A stretch of 64,000 nt of DNA from Magnetospirillum sp. 15-1 (GCF_900184795.1 NZ_FXXN01000024.1:194366-258365), one strand, 5' to 3'; positions 53,235 through 62,419 are shown, numbered from the stretch's first letter. Notes: generated by a model not told the origin, from the letters alone. A program made the numbers and translations.

Positions 53235-54752
53235 ATGACCTCGATGTCCTCCGATCATCCTACCGCCCCCGCCGAAGGGATCGGCTTTCGCGTTCCGCCC
53301 CATAACTACGAGGCGGAGCAAGCCCTGCTGGGCGCCATCCTGCTGTCCAACCGCGCCTTCGAGCGCGTCTCGGAATTCCTGAAGCCGGAGCACTTCGCCG
53401 ACCCGGTGCACGGCCGCATCTTCGCCACCTGCGGCAAGCTGATCGAGCGCGGCCAGATGGCCAACCCGGTGACGCTGAAGACCTATTTCGAGAATGACGG
53501 CGGCCTGGCCGAGATCGGCGGCACCAACTATCTCGCCCAACTGGCCAATGCGGTGGTCTCGGTGATCAACGCCGAGGATTACGGCAAGCTGATCTTCGAC
53601 CTTCACCTGCGCCGTTCGCTGATCGGCATGGGTGAGGACATGGTCAACGACGCCTTTTCCGCCGACCTGGACGTCCCGGCCATGGACCAGATCGGCAAGG
53701 CCGAGGCCAAGCTCTATGATCTGGCCACCACCGGCCAGACCGAGGGCGGGTTCGAGGATTTCAAGACCGTCCTGGTGGGCGCCATCGCCAATGCCGAAGC
53801 CGCCCATAAGCGCCAGGGCAAGCTGTCGGGTGTGCCCACCGGCCTGATCGACATGGATGGCAAGCTGGGCGGCCTGCACGATTCCGACCTGATCATCCTG
53901 GCCGGCCGCCCCTCCATGGGCAAGACCGCGCTGGCCACCAACATCGCCTTCAATGCCGCCTACGCCTATAAGGAAGAGGTGGACGCGCTCGGCCGTAAAA
54001 AGGGTGTCGACGGCGCCATCACCGCCTTCTTCTCCCTGGAAATGTCGTCGGAGCAGTTGGCGTCGCGTATCCTGGCCGAGCAGGCCGAGATCAACAGCCA
54101 CAAGATCCGCCAGGGCGAGATGTCCAACGAGGAGTTCGAGCGGCTGGTCGTCGCCGCCCAGAATCTCCACCGCCTGCCGCTGTTCATCGACGATACGCCG
54201 GCGCTGTCCATCTCTGCGGTGCGCACCCGTTCGCGCCGGCTGCAGCGCCAGCACGGCCTGGGCCTGATCGTCATCGACTATCTGCAATTGCTGCGCGGCT
54301 CGTCCTCCAATTCGGAAAACCGCGTGCAGGAAGTCTCGGAGATCACCCGCGGCCTGAAGGCGCTCGCCAAGGAACTGTCGGTGCCGGTGATCGCGCTCTC
54401 GCAGTTGTCGCGCGCCGTCGAGCAGCGCGAGGACAAGCGGCCCCAGCTGGCCGACCTGCGCGAATCCGGCTCCATCGAGCAGGACGCCGACGTGGTGATG
54501 TTCGTGTTCCGCGAACAATACTATCTGGAACGCGCCGAGCCGGGACAGCGCCCGGAAGAGGCCCAGGAGAAGTTCAACGAGCGCCACGCCAAGTGGATGC
54601 AGCGCTGCGAAGAGGTCCACAACACCGCCGAGGTGATCATCGCCAAGCAGCGTCACGGCCCGGTGGGCACCGTGCGCCTCGCCTTCCAGGGCGAGTACAC
54701 CAAGTTCGGCAATCTGGCGGCCAGCGACCATTATGAGGACCCGGGATTCTGA
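53235..54752 (+). CDS. dnaB: Replicative DNA helicase DnaB
   Basis: A 505-residue DnaB. The N-terminal domain is 'PPHNYEAEQALLGAILLSNRAF'. The RecA-like core has Walker A 'AGRPSMGKTALATNIAFNAA', Walker B 'LIVIDYLQLLRG', and 'LSQLSRAVEQREDKRPQLADLRESGSIEQDAD'. A segment near residues 245-265 ('KEEVDALGRKKGVDGAI') is an insertion compared with E. coli. It unwinds the fork. The ATG at 53235 lies 39 nt after the DnaA boxes. Confidence 0.97.
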   Translation: MTSMSSDHPTAPAEGIGFRVPPHNYEAEQALLGAILLSNRAFERVSEFLKPEHFADPVHGRIFATCGKLIERGQMANPVTLKTYFENDGGLAEIGGTNYLAQLANAVVSVINAEDYGKLIFDLHLRRSLIGMGEDMVNDAFSADLDVPAMDQIGKAEAKLYDLATTGQTEGGFEDFKTVLVGAIANAEAAHKRQGKLSGVPTGLIDMDGKLGGLHDSDLIILAGRPSMGKTALATNIAFNAAYAYKEEVDALGRKKGVDGAITAFFSLEMSSEQLASRILAEQAEINSHKIRQGEMSNEEFERLVVAAQNLHRLPLFIDDTPALSISAVRTRSRRLQRQHGLGLIVIDYLQLLRGSSSNSENRVQEVSEITRGLKALAKELSVPVIALSQLSRAVEQREDKRPQLADLRESGSIEQDADVVMFVFREQYYLERAEPGQRPEEAQEKFNERHAKWMQRCEEVHNTAEVIIAKQRHGPVGTVRLAFQGEYTKFGNLAASDHYEDPGF

Positions 54753-55036
54753 CCGGTCCGTCCCGCGCAGGGCCCGGCAAGAGCGGCCAGTACCTGTCCG
54801 CCGGCATCACCCTGCTGATCCTCGGCCTGCCCCTGGCAGGCTTCGCCGGCATCCAGGCGGTAGAGGGCCTGATCACGGCTCTCGCGGGAGCAGGCGCCGA
54901 TGCGTCCGGCAGTCCGGGAGCGGGCGCCGGTCTCCGCATTTTGATCGCCGCCATCTTCGGCGTCTTCGCCCTGGCCGGGGCGGCCATGACCGTCGGCGGA
55001 GCATGGCTGATCCACCGCCGCCGCCGCCCCTCTTGA
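54749..55036 (+). CDS. Small membrane protein with non-AUG start, overlapping dnaB
   Basis: A frame of 95 codons begins at the dnaB stop. It encodes a basic Gly-rich head ('GPSRAGPGKSGQYLS'), then two hydrophobic segments ('AGITLLILGLPLAGFAGIQAV' less its ends, and 'ILIAAIFGVFALAGAAMTVGGAWL'), and an 'IHRRRRPS' tail. There is no ATG, GTG or TTG before the first segment; CTG 54749 or ATT 54746 with GAGGA upstream (54735-54739) are the only candidates. The two-helix topology argues that the frame is translated. Function is unknown. Confidence 0.5.
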   Translation: MTGPSRAGPGKSGQYLSAGITLLILGLPLAGFAGIQAVEGLITALAGAGADASGSPGAGAGLRILIAAIFGVFALAGAAMTVGGAWLIHRRRRPS

Positions 55037-55100
55037 TCTGGGACTTGTCTTCCTGGACGAAGCGAGGGATGGTGCGCATTCCTCTTTGCCTGGGCAGACC

Positions 55101-56216
55101 ATGACCGACCTTTCCCGCGCCACCGCCCTGCTGACCATCGACGTGGCGGCCATCGTCGCCAACTGGAAGCGGCTGTCCGCCCTGGTGGCGCCCGCCGAGG
55201 CCTCCGCCGTGGTCAAGGCCGATTGCTATGGCCTCGGCATGGAACGTATCGCCCCCGCCCTGTTCGCCGCCGGCTGCCGCTCGTTCTTCGTGGCCTGCCT
55301 CAACGAAGGAATCGCGCTGCGCCGCATGGTGCCCGGCGCGATGATTCACGTGCTCTCCGGCCCGCTGGGCGGCGACGAGGCCGAATTCGCCGCCCACGGC
55401 CTGATCCCGGTGCTCAATTCCCTGGCCCAGATCACCGGCTGGTCCTCCTTCGCCAAGAAGGGCAGCGGCGCCCCCGCCGTCGCCGTGCATATCGATACCG
55501 GCATGAGCCGGCTGGGCCTGTCCGAGCCGGAGCTGGAGCGTCTGGCCGCCAAGCCGGAAATCCTGGCCGCCCTGCGCCCCATCCTGGTGATGAGCCACCT
55601 GGCCTGCGCCGACGACAGCGATTCGCCCATGAACGCCAGGCAGTTGACCACGCTCCGCCGGCTGGCCTCGCATCTGCCGGCTCTGCCCCAATCCATCGCC
55701 GCCTCGTCCGGCATCTTCCTGGGACGCGGCTTTCACCTGGGGCTGGTCCGCCCCGGCGCGGCGCTCTACGGCCTCAATCCCATGCCGGGCCGCCCCAACC
55801 CCATGAGCCAAGTGATTAAACTGCAAGGAAAAATCGTCCAGGTCCGTGACGTTGACAGCCCCATGACCGTTGGCTATGGTGCCACCCACCGCGTCGAGGG
55901 GAAGCGCAAGCTGGCGATCGTGGCGGTCGGCTATGCCGACGGCTGGTTCCGGTCTCTCTCCAATCGCGGGCATGGCATGATCGGGGGGATGAAGGTGCCG
56001 GTGGTCGGACGGGTTTCCATGGATTTGACCGCCTTCGACGTCACCGACGTCCCGGTGGAACACGCCCATCCCGGAGGACTGATCGAACTGATCGGCCCCG
56101 GCCACGGCGCCGACCACGTGGCGGCCGAGGCCGACACCATCGGCTACGAGATTCTCACCGCTTTGGGACGCCGCCACCACCGCCGCTGGGTCGGCACCGA
56201 GGTGTCCCCGTCATGA
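55101..56216 (+). CDS. alr: Alanine racemase
   Basis: A 371-residue PLP enzyme. K39 in 'AVVKADCYGLG' binds the cofactor, and the catalytic tyrosine is in 'TVGYGATHRVEG'. Further motifs are 'HIDTGMSRLGL' and 'VVGRVSMDLTAFDVTD'. It makes D-alanine for peptidoglycan. ATG 55101 was chosen; the frame is open to a TTG at 55086. It overlaps mlaE by 4 nt (ATGA). Confidence 0.93.
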   Translation: MTDLSRATALLTIDVAAIVANWKRLSALVAPAEASAVVKADCYGLGMERIAPALFAAGCRSFFVACLNEGIALRRMVPGAMIHVLSGPLGGDEAEFAAHGLIPVLNSLAQITGWSSFAKKGSGAPAVAVHIDTGMSRLGLSEPELERLAAKPEILAALRPILVMSHLACADDSDSPMNARQLTTLRRLASHLPALPQSIAASSGIFLGRGFHLGLVRPGAALYGLNPMPGRPNPMSQVIKLQGKIVQVRDVDSPMTVGYGATHRVEGKRKLAIVAVGYADGWFRSLSNRGHGMIGGMKVPVVGRVSMDLTAFDVTDVPVEHAHPGGLIELIGPGHGADHVAAEADTIGYEILTALGRRHHRRWVGTEVSPS

Positions 56217-56989
56217 TCTCTTTCCTGGCGACTGTCGGCCGGGTATTCCTGGCGTTCCTGGCCCATGTGGGCCGGATGTCGGCGTTTACCGCCATGGCGG
56301 TATCGCACACCGTGCGCCCGCCGTTCTATCCCCGGCTGATCCTGCGCTCGGTGATCGAGATCGGCTATTTCTCGCTTCCCGTGGTCGGCCTGACCGCCGT
56401 GTTCACCGGCATGGTGCTGGCGCTGCAATCCTATTCGGGCTTTTCCCGCTTCGCCGCCGAGGGCGCCGTGGCCACCGTGGTGGTGCTGTCGGTGACCCGC
56501 GAGCTGGCGCCGGTGCTGGCCGGTCTGATGGTGGCGGGGCGCATCGGTGCCTCCATGGCCGCCGAGATCGGCACCATGCGCGTCACCGAGCAGATCGACG
56601 CCCTGACCACTTTGTCGACCAATCCCTTCAAGTATCTGGTGGCGCCGCGCATCCTGGCCGGCACCCTGATGCTGCCCTTTCTGGTGCTGATCGCCGACAT
56701 CATCGGCGTGTTCGGCGGCTATATCGTCGGCGTCTACAAGCTGGGCTTCAACTCGGCCACCTACATCGCGCGGACCTGGGAATTCCTCGAGCCGCTGGAC
56801 GTCATCTCGGGCCTGACCAAGGCCGCGGTGTTCGGCTTCCTGATCACCCTGATGGGCTGCTACAACGGCTACTATTCCAGGGGCGGCGCCCAGGGCGTCG
56901 GTGCCGCGACCACCAACGCGGTGGTGTCGGCGGCCATCATGATCCTGGTGTTCAACTACATCATCACCGCCATGTTCTTCGGGAAGTAA
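56213..56989 (+). CDS. mlaE: MlaE-type ABC transporter permease
   Basis: A 258-residue MlaE permease with about five to six membrane segments and the family stretches 'VVGLTAVFTGMVLALQSYSGFSRFAAEG', 'LAPVLAGLMVAGRIGASMAAEIGTMRVTEQIDAL' and 'MGCYNGYYSRGGAQGVGAATTNAVV'. It is the inner-membrane part of the phospholipid trafficking system that keeps outer-membrane asymmetry. It is coupled to alr, and mlaF follows after a repeat element. The MCE protein MlaD is not in the window. Confidence 0.93.
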   Translation: MISFLATVGRVFLAFLAHVGRMSAFTAMAVSHTVRPPFYPRLILRSVIEIGYFSLPVVGLTAVFTGMVLALQSYSGFSRFAAEGAVATVVVLSVTRELAPVLAGLMVAGRIGASMAAEIGTMRVTEQIDALTTLSTNPFKYLVAPRILAGTLMLPFLVLIADIIGVFGGYIVGVYKLGFNSATYIARTWEFLEPLDVISGLTKAAVFGFLITLMGCYNGYYSRGGAQGVGAATTNAVVSAAIMILVFNYIITAMFFGK

Positions 56990-57114
56990 GCCATGACTGG
57001 AGCGAAGCGACTATGCGCATTGAGCGCGCCGCAGCGTTGCCGAGAGCGGAGCGAAGGCATAAGCGAGGATAGCCAAGCACGCGCAGGCGTGCGCCGGCGC
57101 TTGAGGGCAAAAGC
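56990..57114 (+). repeat. Dispersed intergenic element, copy in mlaE-mlaF gap
   Basis: It fills the whole gap. It shares GCGCATTGAGCGC (57015-57027), GGAGCGAAG and CCGGCGCTTGAGGG (57095-57108) with the purQ-purL gap element, which is in the same orientation relative to the genes. An inner dyad GCACGCGCAGGCGTGCGC lies around 57078-57095. Confidence 0.75.
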
Positions 57115-57891
57115 ATGAGCACTCAACCTCCGAAGATCGAGCTTAGCGGTGTGCGCAAGGCTTTCGGCCCCAAGGTGGTGCTGGACGGCATCGACCTGTC
57201 GGTGGCCAGGGGCGAGTCCGTGGTGGTGATCGGCGGTTCGGGCACCGGCAAGTCGGTGATGCTGAAATGCATCCTGGGCATTCTGCGCCCCGAGACCGGC
57301 TCCATCCGCATCGACGGCGAGGAAGTGGTCCGCATGAAGCCCAAGGACCGCGACCGGATCATGAAGAAATTCGGCATGCTGTTCCAGGGCGGTGCCCTGT
57401 TCGATTCGCTGAAGGTGTGGGAGAACGTCGCCTTCGGCCTGATCCAGGGCCAGAAGATGGAGCGTGCCAAGGCCCGCGACATCGCCATCGAGAAGCTGGC
57501 CCAGGTGGGCCTCGCCGCCTCGACCGGCGAACTGTTCCCGGCGGAACTGTCGGGCGGCATGCAAAAGCGCGTCTCCCTGGCCCGCGCCATCGCCACCAAT
57601 CCCGAGATCATCTTCTTCGACGAGCCGACCACCGGCCTCGACCCCATCATGGCCGACGTGATCAACGACCTGATCGTCAAGTGCTGCAAGGAAGTGGGCG
57701 CCACCGCGCTGTCCATCACCCACGACATGGCCTCGGCCCGCAAGATCTCCGACCGCATCGCCATGCTCTACAAGGGCAGGCTGATCTGGGTCGGCCCGGC
57801 CAAGGACATCGACCATTCCGGCAACGAATACGTGGACCAGTTCATCCACGGCCGGGCGGTGGGGCCGATCACCATGGAATTGCGGGCGTGA
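57115..57891 (+). CDS. mlaF: MlaF-type ABC transporter ATPase
   Basis: A 258-residue ABC ATPase: Walker A 'IGGSGTGKSVMLKCILG', Q-loop 'GMLFQGGALFDSL', signature 'ELSGGMQKRVSLARAIA', Walker B 'EIIFFDEPTTGLDP' and H-loop 'SITHDM'. The 'GGALFDS' sequence after the Q-loop is typical of MlaF/Ttg2A. It powers MlaE. A hairpin follows its stop. Confidence 0.95.
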   Translation: MSTQPPKIELSGVRKAFGPKVVLDGIDLSVARGESVVVIGGSGTGKSVMLKCILGILRPETGSIRIDGEEVVRMKPKDRDRIMKKFGMLFQGGALFDSLKVWENVAFGLIQGQKMERAKARDIAIEKLAQVGLAASTGELFPAELSGGMQKRVSLARAIATNPEIIFFDEPTTGLDPIMADVINDLIVKCCKEVGATALSITHDMASARKISDRIAMLYKGRLIWVGPAKDIDHSGNEYVDQFIHGRAVGPITMELRA

Positions 57892-57899
57892 GGCCCTAA

Positions 57900-57921
57900 G
57901 CGAAGGGACTCGTCCCTTCGC
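57900..57921 (+). terminator. Hairpin after mlaF
   Basis: GCGAAGGGAC and GTCCCTTCGC form a perfect 10-bp dyad with a 2-nt centre, 8 nt after the mlaF stop. There is no T-run. Confidence 0.6.
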
Positions 57922-58134
57922 GCATCCCGAAACTTGTCACCCCGCACAACGTGAAGGGGCTTTCTGGCGAGAGCGGCCATCACCCCAGGCTGAAAGATGC
58001 TTCGCCGCGTTCAGCGTGATTGGTCGTTTCTCTCTGAGCCTTCTCTGTGTCTCTGTGGTTCATTCCACTGATTCCGCAAGCAGCCCGTTTGGAAATTGCC
58101 GGATCGGCGGCCTCCCTATTTTTCTTGAGCAGAA

Positions 58135-58150
58135 GTAACCCAGAGGTTAC
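58135..58150. promoter_or_regulatory. Dyad overlapping the ribosome site of the toxin gene
   Basis: GTAACC-CAGA-GGTTAC ends 1 nt before the toxin ATG and includes its AGAGG ribosome site. It could be the operator bound by the antitoxin or a translational hairpin. Confidence 0.5.
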
Positions 58151-58151
58151 C

Positions 58152-58478
58152 ATGATTGGCGTCGTCGAGTATCTGGATGATGATGGGGACAGCCCCTTCG
58201 GCCGATGGTTCGATCGTCTTGACGCCCGGGCCGCGGCCAAGGTAGCGACTGCGCGGGTGAAGCTGGCTGCCGAGCAGATGGGCAACGTCAAGCCGGTGGG
58301 CGAAGGTGTGTCCGAGTACCGCATTGATTTCGGCCCCGGCTACCGGGTCTATTTCGGCCAGGACGGCAAGCGATTGGTCCTGTTGCTGCTGGGCGGCGAC
58401 AGGACAACCCAGCCAAGCGATATCGCCAAGGCCAAGACGCTCTGGCAAGATTACAAACGGCGCAAGAAGGCAATCTGA
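58152..58478 (+). CDS. HigB/RelE-superfamily toxin (Gp49-like addiction module killer)
   Basis: A 108-residue protein of the Gp49/HigB-2 type. It has 'SPFGRWFDRLDARAAAKVATARVKLAAEQMGNVKPVGEGVSEYRIDFGPGYRVYFG' and a C-terminal 'LLLGGDRTTQPSDIAKAKTLWQDYKRRK'. Members are ribosome-dependent mRNA interferases. AGAGG supports ATG 58152. It is 2 nt upstream of the antitoxin gene, the toxin-first order of HigBA-like modules. Confidence 0.88.
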   Translation: MIGVVEYLDDDGDSPFGRWFDRLDARAAAKVATARVKLAAEQMGNVKPVGEGVSEYRIDFGPGYRVYFGQDGKRLVLLLLGGDRTTQPSDIAKAKTLWQDYKRRKKAI

Positions 58479-58480
58479 GC

Positions 58481-58789
58481 ATGCCCCTCACCCGCGACTT
58501 CAAGGACACCGTCAAGGCCCGTGCCGAGCGCGACCCGGAGTTCCGCCGCGCCTTGGTGGCCGAAGCGCAGGAATGCCTGCTGGACAACGACTTCGCCACC
58601 GCCAAGGCCATCCTGCGTGACTACATCAACGCTACCATCGGCTTCGAGGAGCTGGCCGAGGCGGTGGGAACGCCGTCCAAGAGCCTGATGCGCATGCTGG
58701 GGCCACGCGGCAATCCCCAGGCCGCGACCCTGCTGCCGGTGATCGCCTATATCCGCCGGCGCGAGCACATGACCGGCGGGCGGGCTTGA
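58481..58789 (+). CDS. HigA-type addiction module antidote protein
   Basis: A 102-residue helix-turn-helix antitoxin of the 'probable addiction module antidote' group: 'AQECLLDNDFATAKAILRDYINATIGFEELAEAVGTPSKSLMRMLGPRGNPQAATLLPVIAYI'. The GFEELAEAVGTPSKSLMRML stretch is the HTH. It overlaps the TTG start of radA (TTGA), so the module may share its transcript with radA. Confidence 0.88.
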   Translation: MPLTRDFKDTVKARAERDPEFRRALVAEAQECLLDNDFATAKAILRDYINATIGFEELAEAVGTPSKSLMRMLGPRGNPQAATLLPVIAYIRRREHMTGGRA

Positions 58790-60174
58790 CCTTGGCCAAG
58801 CCTCCCTCCTCCCAGTTCGTTTGCCAGGATTGCGGCGCCGTCACCCGCAAGTGGGCGGGCAAGTGCGAGTCGTGCGGCGCCTGGAACTCCATCGTCGAGG
58901 AGGCGGCGCGCGAAGAGGTGCCCAAGGGCCTGTCGGGCGGCAAGGGCAAGCGCATCGAGTTCGTGGGCCTGGAGGGTAGCGCCGCCCCGCTGTCGCGCTG
59001 GCTGACCGGTATCGGCGAATTGGACCGGGTGTGCGGCGGCGGTCTGGTGCCCGGCTCGTGCCTGCTGGTGGGCGGCGATCCCGGCATCGGCAAGTCCACG
59101 CTTTTGCTGCAGGCGACGGCACGCCTGTCGGCCGAGGTCTCGGTCGCCTACATCTCCGGCGAGGAGGCCGTGGATCAGGTCCGCATGCGCGCCGCCCGCC
59201 TGGGCTATGCCAAGGCGCGTGTGGCGCTGGCTTCGGCCGGCTCCCTGCGCGACATCCTCGCCTCGCTGGACGGCCCCGACGCGCCCCAGGTGGTGGTGAT
59301 CGATTCCATTCAGACCGTCTATGCCGACAACATCGAATCGGCTCCCGGCACCGTCTCCCAGGTGCGCGCCTGCGCCGCCGAACTGATCCGGCTGGCGAAG
59401 AGGCGCGGCTTCGTGTTGTTCCTGGTGGGCCATGTCACCAAGGAGGGCACCATCGCCGGCCCCCGCGTGCTGGAGCACATGGTCGACACGGTGCTTTATT
59501 TCGAGGGCGACCGGGGTCACCAGTTCCGCATCCTGCGCGCCGTCAAGAACCGCTTCGGCGCCACCGACGAGATCGGGGTGTTCGAGATGACCGAGGGTGG
59601 GCTGGCCGAAGTCGCCAACCCTTCCGCCCTGTTCCTGGCCGAGCGGCGCGGCAACGTCTCGGGCTCCTGCGTGTTCGCCGGCATGGAGGGCACCCGGCCC
59701 ATGCTGGTGGAAATCCAGGCCCTGGTGGCGCCAAGCTCGCTGTCTTCGCCCCGGCGCGCCGTGGTCGGCTGGGACACCAACCGGCTGTCCATGGTGCTGG
59801 CGGTGCTTGATGCCCGCTGTGGGCTTGCTTTGTCGGGCAATGACGTTTATTTGAACGTCGCCGGAGGATTGCGGATCGCCGAGCCGGCCGCCGACCTTGC
59901 CGTCGCCGCGGCCCTGGTGTCGTCCGCATCCGACGTGCCTGTTCCCGCCGACATGGTCGTGTTCGGCGAGATCGGGCTTTCCGGCGAGGTCCGGGCGGTG
60001 GCCCAGGCCGATACCCGCCTGAAGGAAGCCGCCAAGCTCGGCTTTGATCAGGCGCTGGTACCGGCCCGGCCGCGCAAGGACAAGGGCGGTGGAGCAGCAG
60101 GCGCGGGGTCGTCGCTCACCATCCGCTCCATCGGCCATTTGCAGGACGTGCTCGGGCTGTTCCGGCACGAGTGA
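58786..60174 (+). CDS. radA: DNA repair protein RadA
   Basis: A 462-residue RadA. The N-terminal zinc finger is 'CQDCGAVTRKWAGKCESCGAW'. Walker A is 'GGDPGIGKSTLLLQ', the RadA motif KNRFG is in 'VKNRFGATDEIGVF', and a C-terminal LonC-like domain follows. It promotes branch migration in recombination. The start is TTG 58786 (overlapping the antitoxin stop) or TTG 58792; no ATG is available, so a rare start is certain. Confidence 0.95.
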   Translation: MTLAKPPSSQFVCQDCGAVTRKWAGKCESCGAWNSIVEEAAREEVPKGLSGGKGKRIEFVGLEGSAAPLSRWLTGIGELDRVCGGGLVPGSCLLVGGDPGIGKSTLLLQATARLSAEVSVAYISGEEAVDQVRMRAARLGYAKARVALASAGSLRDILASLDGPDAPQVVVIDSIQTVYADNIESAPGTVSQVRACAAELIRLAKRRGFVLFLVGHVTKEGTIAGPRVLEHMVDTVLYFEGDRGHQFRILRAVKNRFGATDEIGVFEMTEGGLAEVANPSALFLAERRGNVSGSCVFAGMEGTRPMLVEIQALVAPSSLSSPRRAVVGWDTNRLSMVLAVLDARCGLALSGNDVYLNVAGGLRIAEPAADLAVAAALVSSASDVPVPADMVVFGEIGLSGEVRAVAQADTRLKEAAKLGFDQALVPARPRKDKGGGAAGAGSSLTIRSIGHLQDVLGLFRHE

Positions 60175-60195
60175 CCACCCTAACTGGACGAGGCA

Positions 60196-60909
60196 ATGGG
60201 GAACCTCAACATCACCGCCGTTGACGTTGTGGTCGCCGTGGTGCTGCTCGGCTCGGCGGGCTTCGCCTTCCTGCGCGGTTTCGTCCAGGAGGTGCTGTCC
60301 ATCACCTCGTGGGTCGGCGCCGTATTCGCCGCCCTCTACGGCTTTCCCCACGCCCAGCCGTTCTTCCGCTCCCAGATCGGCACCGCCATCGTGGCCGACA
60401 TCGCCGCCGGCGCCGCCCTGTTCCTGGTGACTTTGCTGATCCTGTCGCTGCTGACAAAGCGGGTGTCGGACACCGTGCGCAAGAGTGCGCTGAACTCGGT
60501 GGATTCATCGCTGGGCTTCGTCTTCGGCCTGGCGCGCGGCGCGGTTCTGGTGTCGCTGGCCTATATGTCGGCAGCCTGGCTGTTCGACAGCCCCGAGCAG
60601 CAGCCCGACTGGCTGGCCCAAAGCCGCTCACGCCCCTGGCTGATGCGCGGCGCCGCCATACTGCAGGGTCTGGCGCCCGAGGGACTGGGCAAGGCGGAGG
60701 GCAAGGCCAAGCAGGCCTCGTCCGAGGCCCGCCAGTTGATGGAAGCCGAAAAGACCTTCCAGAAATTCGTTTCGCCGCAACCGGCCGCCCAGGCCGCCCG
60801 TCTGCCCTCGGATGACGGCAAGGCCAAGACCGACGCCAGATCCCCCGGCAAGAGTTACGACACCGAAAGCCGGACCCAGATGGAACGGCTGATCCGCAGC
60901 AACCAGTAG
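60196..60909 (+). CDS. cvpA: CvpA family membrane protein
   Basis: A 237-residue protein with four N-terminal hydrophobic segments ('AVDVVVAVVLLGSAGFAFLRGFVQEVLSITSWVGAVFAALYG', 'IAAGAALFLVTLLILSLL', 'GFVFGLARGAVLVSLAYMSAAWL') and a hydrophilic C-terminal tail. CvpA is linked to envelope homeostasis and colicin V secretion. It lies just before purF, as in E. coli. Confidence 0.9.
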   Translation: MGNLNITAVDVVVAVVLLGSAGFAFLRGFVQEVLSITSWVGAVFAALYGFPHAQPFFRSQIGTAIVADIAAGAALFLVTLLILSLLTKRVSDTVRKSALNSVDSSLGFVFGLARGAVLVSLAYMSAAWLFDSPEQQPDWLAQSRSRPWLMRGAAILQGLAPEGLGKAEGKAKQASSEARQLMEAEKTFQKFVSPQPAAQAARLPSDDGKAKTDARSPGKSYDTESRTQMERLIRSNQ

Positions 60910-60958
60910 CATCCCCGGCACCGTGCCCTCCCCGCACCGAACTCCAGGACCGAATCCC

Positions 60959-62419
60959 ATGCTGACCACCCACCCCTTCGACGACGACCATCTCCGCGAG
61001 GAATGCGGTGTGTTCGGCATCTTCGGCCATCCCGAGGCCGCCGCCCACGTGGCGCTGGGCCTGCACGCCCTGCAGCATCGCGGCCAGGAAGCGGCGGGTA
61101 TCGTCGCCTATGACGGCACCCACTTCCACAACCACCGCGGCCTCGGCCACGTGGAGGACAATTTCGGGTCCGAGACGGTGATCCGCAAGCTGAAGGGCTC
61201 CATGGCCGTCGGCCACGTGCGCTATTCCACCACCGGCGAGACCCTGCTGCGCAACGTGCAGCCGCTGTTCGCCGAGATGGAGTTCGGCGGCCTGGCGCTG
61301 GGCCACAACGGCAACCTGACCAATGCCATGGCGCTGCGCCGCCAGTTGGTGCGGCGCGGCTGCCTGTTCCAGTCGACCACCGATACCGAGGTGATCATCC
61401 ACCTGATCGCCATCAGCCTGTATTCCACCGTCGAGGACCGCCTGATCGACGCGCTGCGCCAGATCGAGGGCGCCTATTCCCTGGTGGCCGCCACCACGAA
61501 TGCGGTGTTCGGCGTGCGCGACCCGCTGGGCATCCGCCCGCTTTGCCTGGGCCGTCTGGACAAGGCGTGGATTCTGGCGTCCGAATCCTGCGCGCTCGAC
61601 ATCATCGGCGCCGAATTCGTCCGCGACGTGGAACCGGGCGAGATCGTGGTGCTGACCGCCGACGGCATCCGCTCGGTCAAGCCGTTCATCAAGCGGCCGT
61701 CACGCTTTTGCATCTTCGAGTACATCTACTTCGCCCGCCCCGATTCGGTGGTGGAAGGCACCAGCGTCTACGAGGCCAGGAAGCGCATCGGCTCCGAACT
61801 GGCCCGCGAGAGCCTGGTGGAAGCCGACGTGGTGGTGCCGGTGCCCGATTCGGGCGTGCCCGCCGCCATCGGCTTCGCCGCCGAGGCCGGGATTCCCTTT
61901 GAGCTGGGCATCATCCGCAACCACTATGTGGGCCGCACCTTCATCCAGCCCACGGACAACATCCGCAATACCGGCGTGAAGATGAAGCACAACGCCAACC
62001 GCGCCACCCTGGCCGGCAAGCGCGTCATCCTGGTCGACGATTCCATCGTGCGCGGCACCACCAGCCGCAAGATCGTCGAGATGGTGCGCCAGGCCGGCGC
62101 CACCGAGGTGCACATGCGCATCTCCAGCCCGCCGACCACCCATTCCTGCTATTTCGGCATCGACACGCCCGAGCGCGAAAAGCTGCTGGCCGCCCGCTAC
62201 GACGTGGAGGGCATGGCCAAGCTGATCGGCGTGGATTCCCTGGCCTTCATCTCCATCGACGGCCTGTACCGGGCGGTGGGCGAGCCGGGCCGCAACGGAG
62301 CCGAGCCGCAATTCTGCGACGCCTGCTTCACCGGCGATTACCCGGTCGAGCCCACCGATTACACCGGCGCCAAGGCCGACACCAAGCAACTGTCCCTGCT
62401 GACCGAGGATACCCACTGA
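60959..62419 (+). CDS. purF: Amidophosphoribosyltransferase
   Basis: A 486-residue PurF. A 15-residue propeptide ends at the nucleophile C16 ('[12 protein letters not shown]'). The PRPP loop is '[16 protein letters not shown]'. Cysteines in '[16 protein letters not shown]', '[11 protein letters not shown]' and '[12 protein letters not shown]' match the [4Fe-4S] ligand positions of the B. subtilis type. It makes phosphoribosylamine, the first purine step. ATG 60959 was chosen; the frame is open to a GTG at 60923. TGATG couples it to the next gene. Confidence 0.96.
   Translation: MLTTHPFDDDHLREECGVFGIFGHPEAAAHVALGLHALQHRGQEAAGIVAYDGTHFHNHRGLGHVEDNFGSETVIRKLKGSMAVGHVRYSTTGETLLRNVQPLFAEMEFGGLALGHNGNLTNAMALRRQLVRRGCLFQSTTDTEVIIHLIAISLYSTVEDRLIDALRQIEGAYSLVAATTNAVFGVRDPLGIRPLCLGRLDKAWILASESCALDIIGAEFVRDVEPGEIVVLTADGIRSVKPFIKRPSRFCIFEYIYFARPDSVVEGTSVYEARKRIGSELARESLVEADVVVPVPDSGVPAAIGFAAEAGIPFELGIIRNHYVGRTFIQPTDNIRNTGVKMKHNANRATLAGKRVILVDDSIVRGTTSRKIVEMVRQAGATEVHMRISSPPTTHSCYFGIDTPEREKLLAARYDVEGMAKLIGVDSLAFISIDGLYRAVGEPGRNGAEPQFCDACFTGDYPVEPTDYTGAKADTKQLSLLTEDTH

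Noticed and set aside
54733-55104. 123-codon frame from an ATG inside the dnaB end
   Set aside because: Arg/Pro/His-rich shadow; the neighbouring frame at 54749-55036 encodes two membrane helices and is the better candidate.
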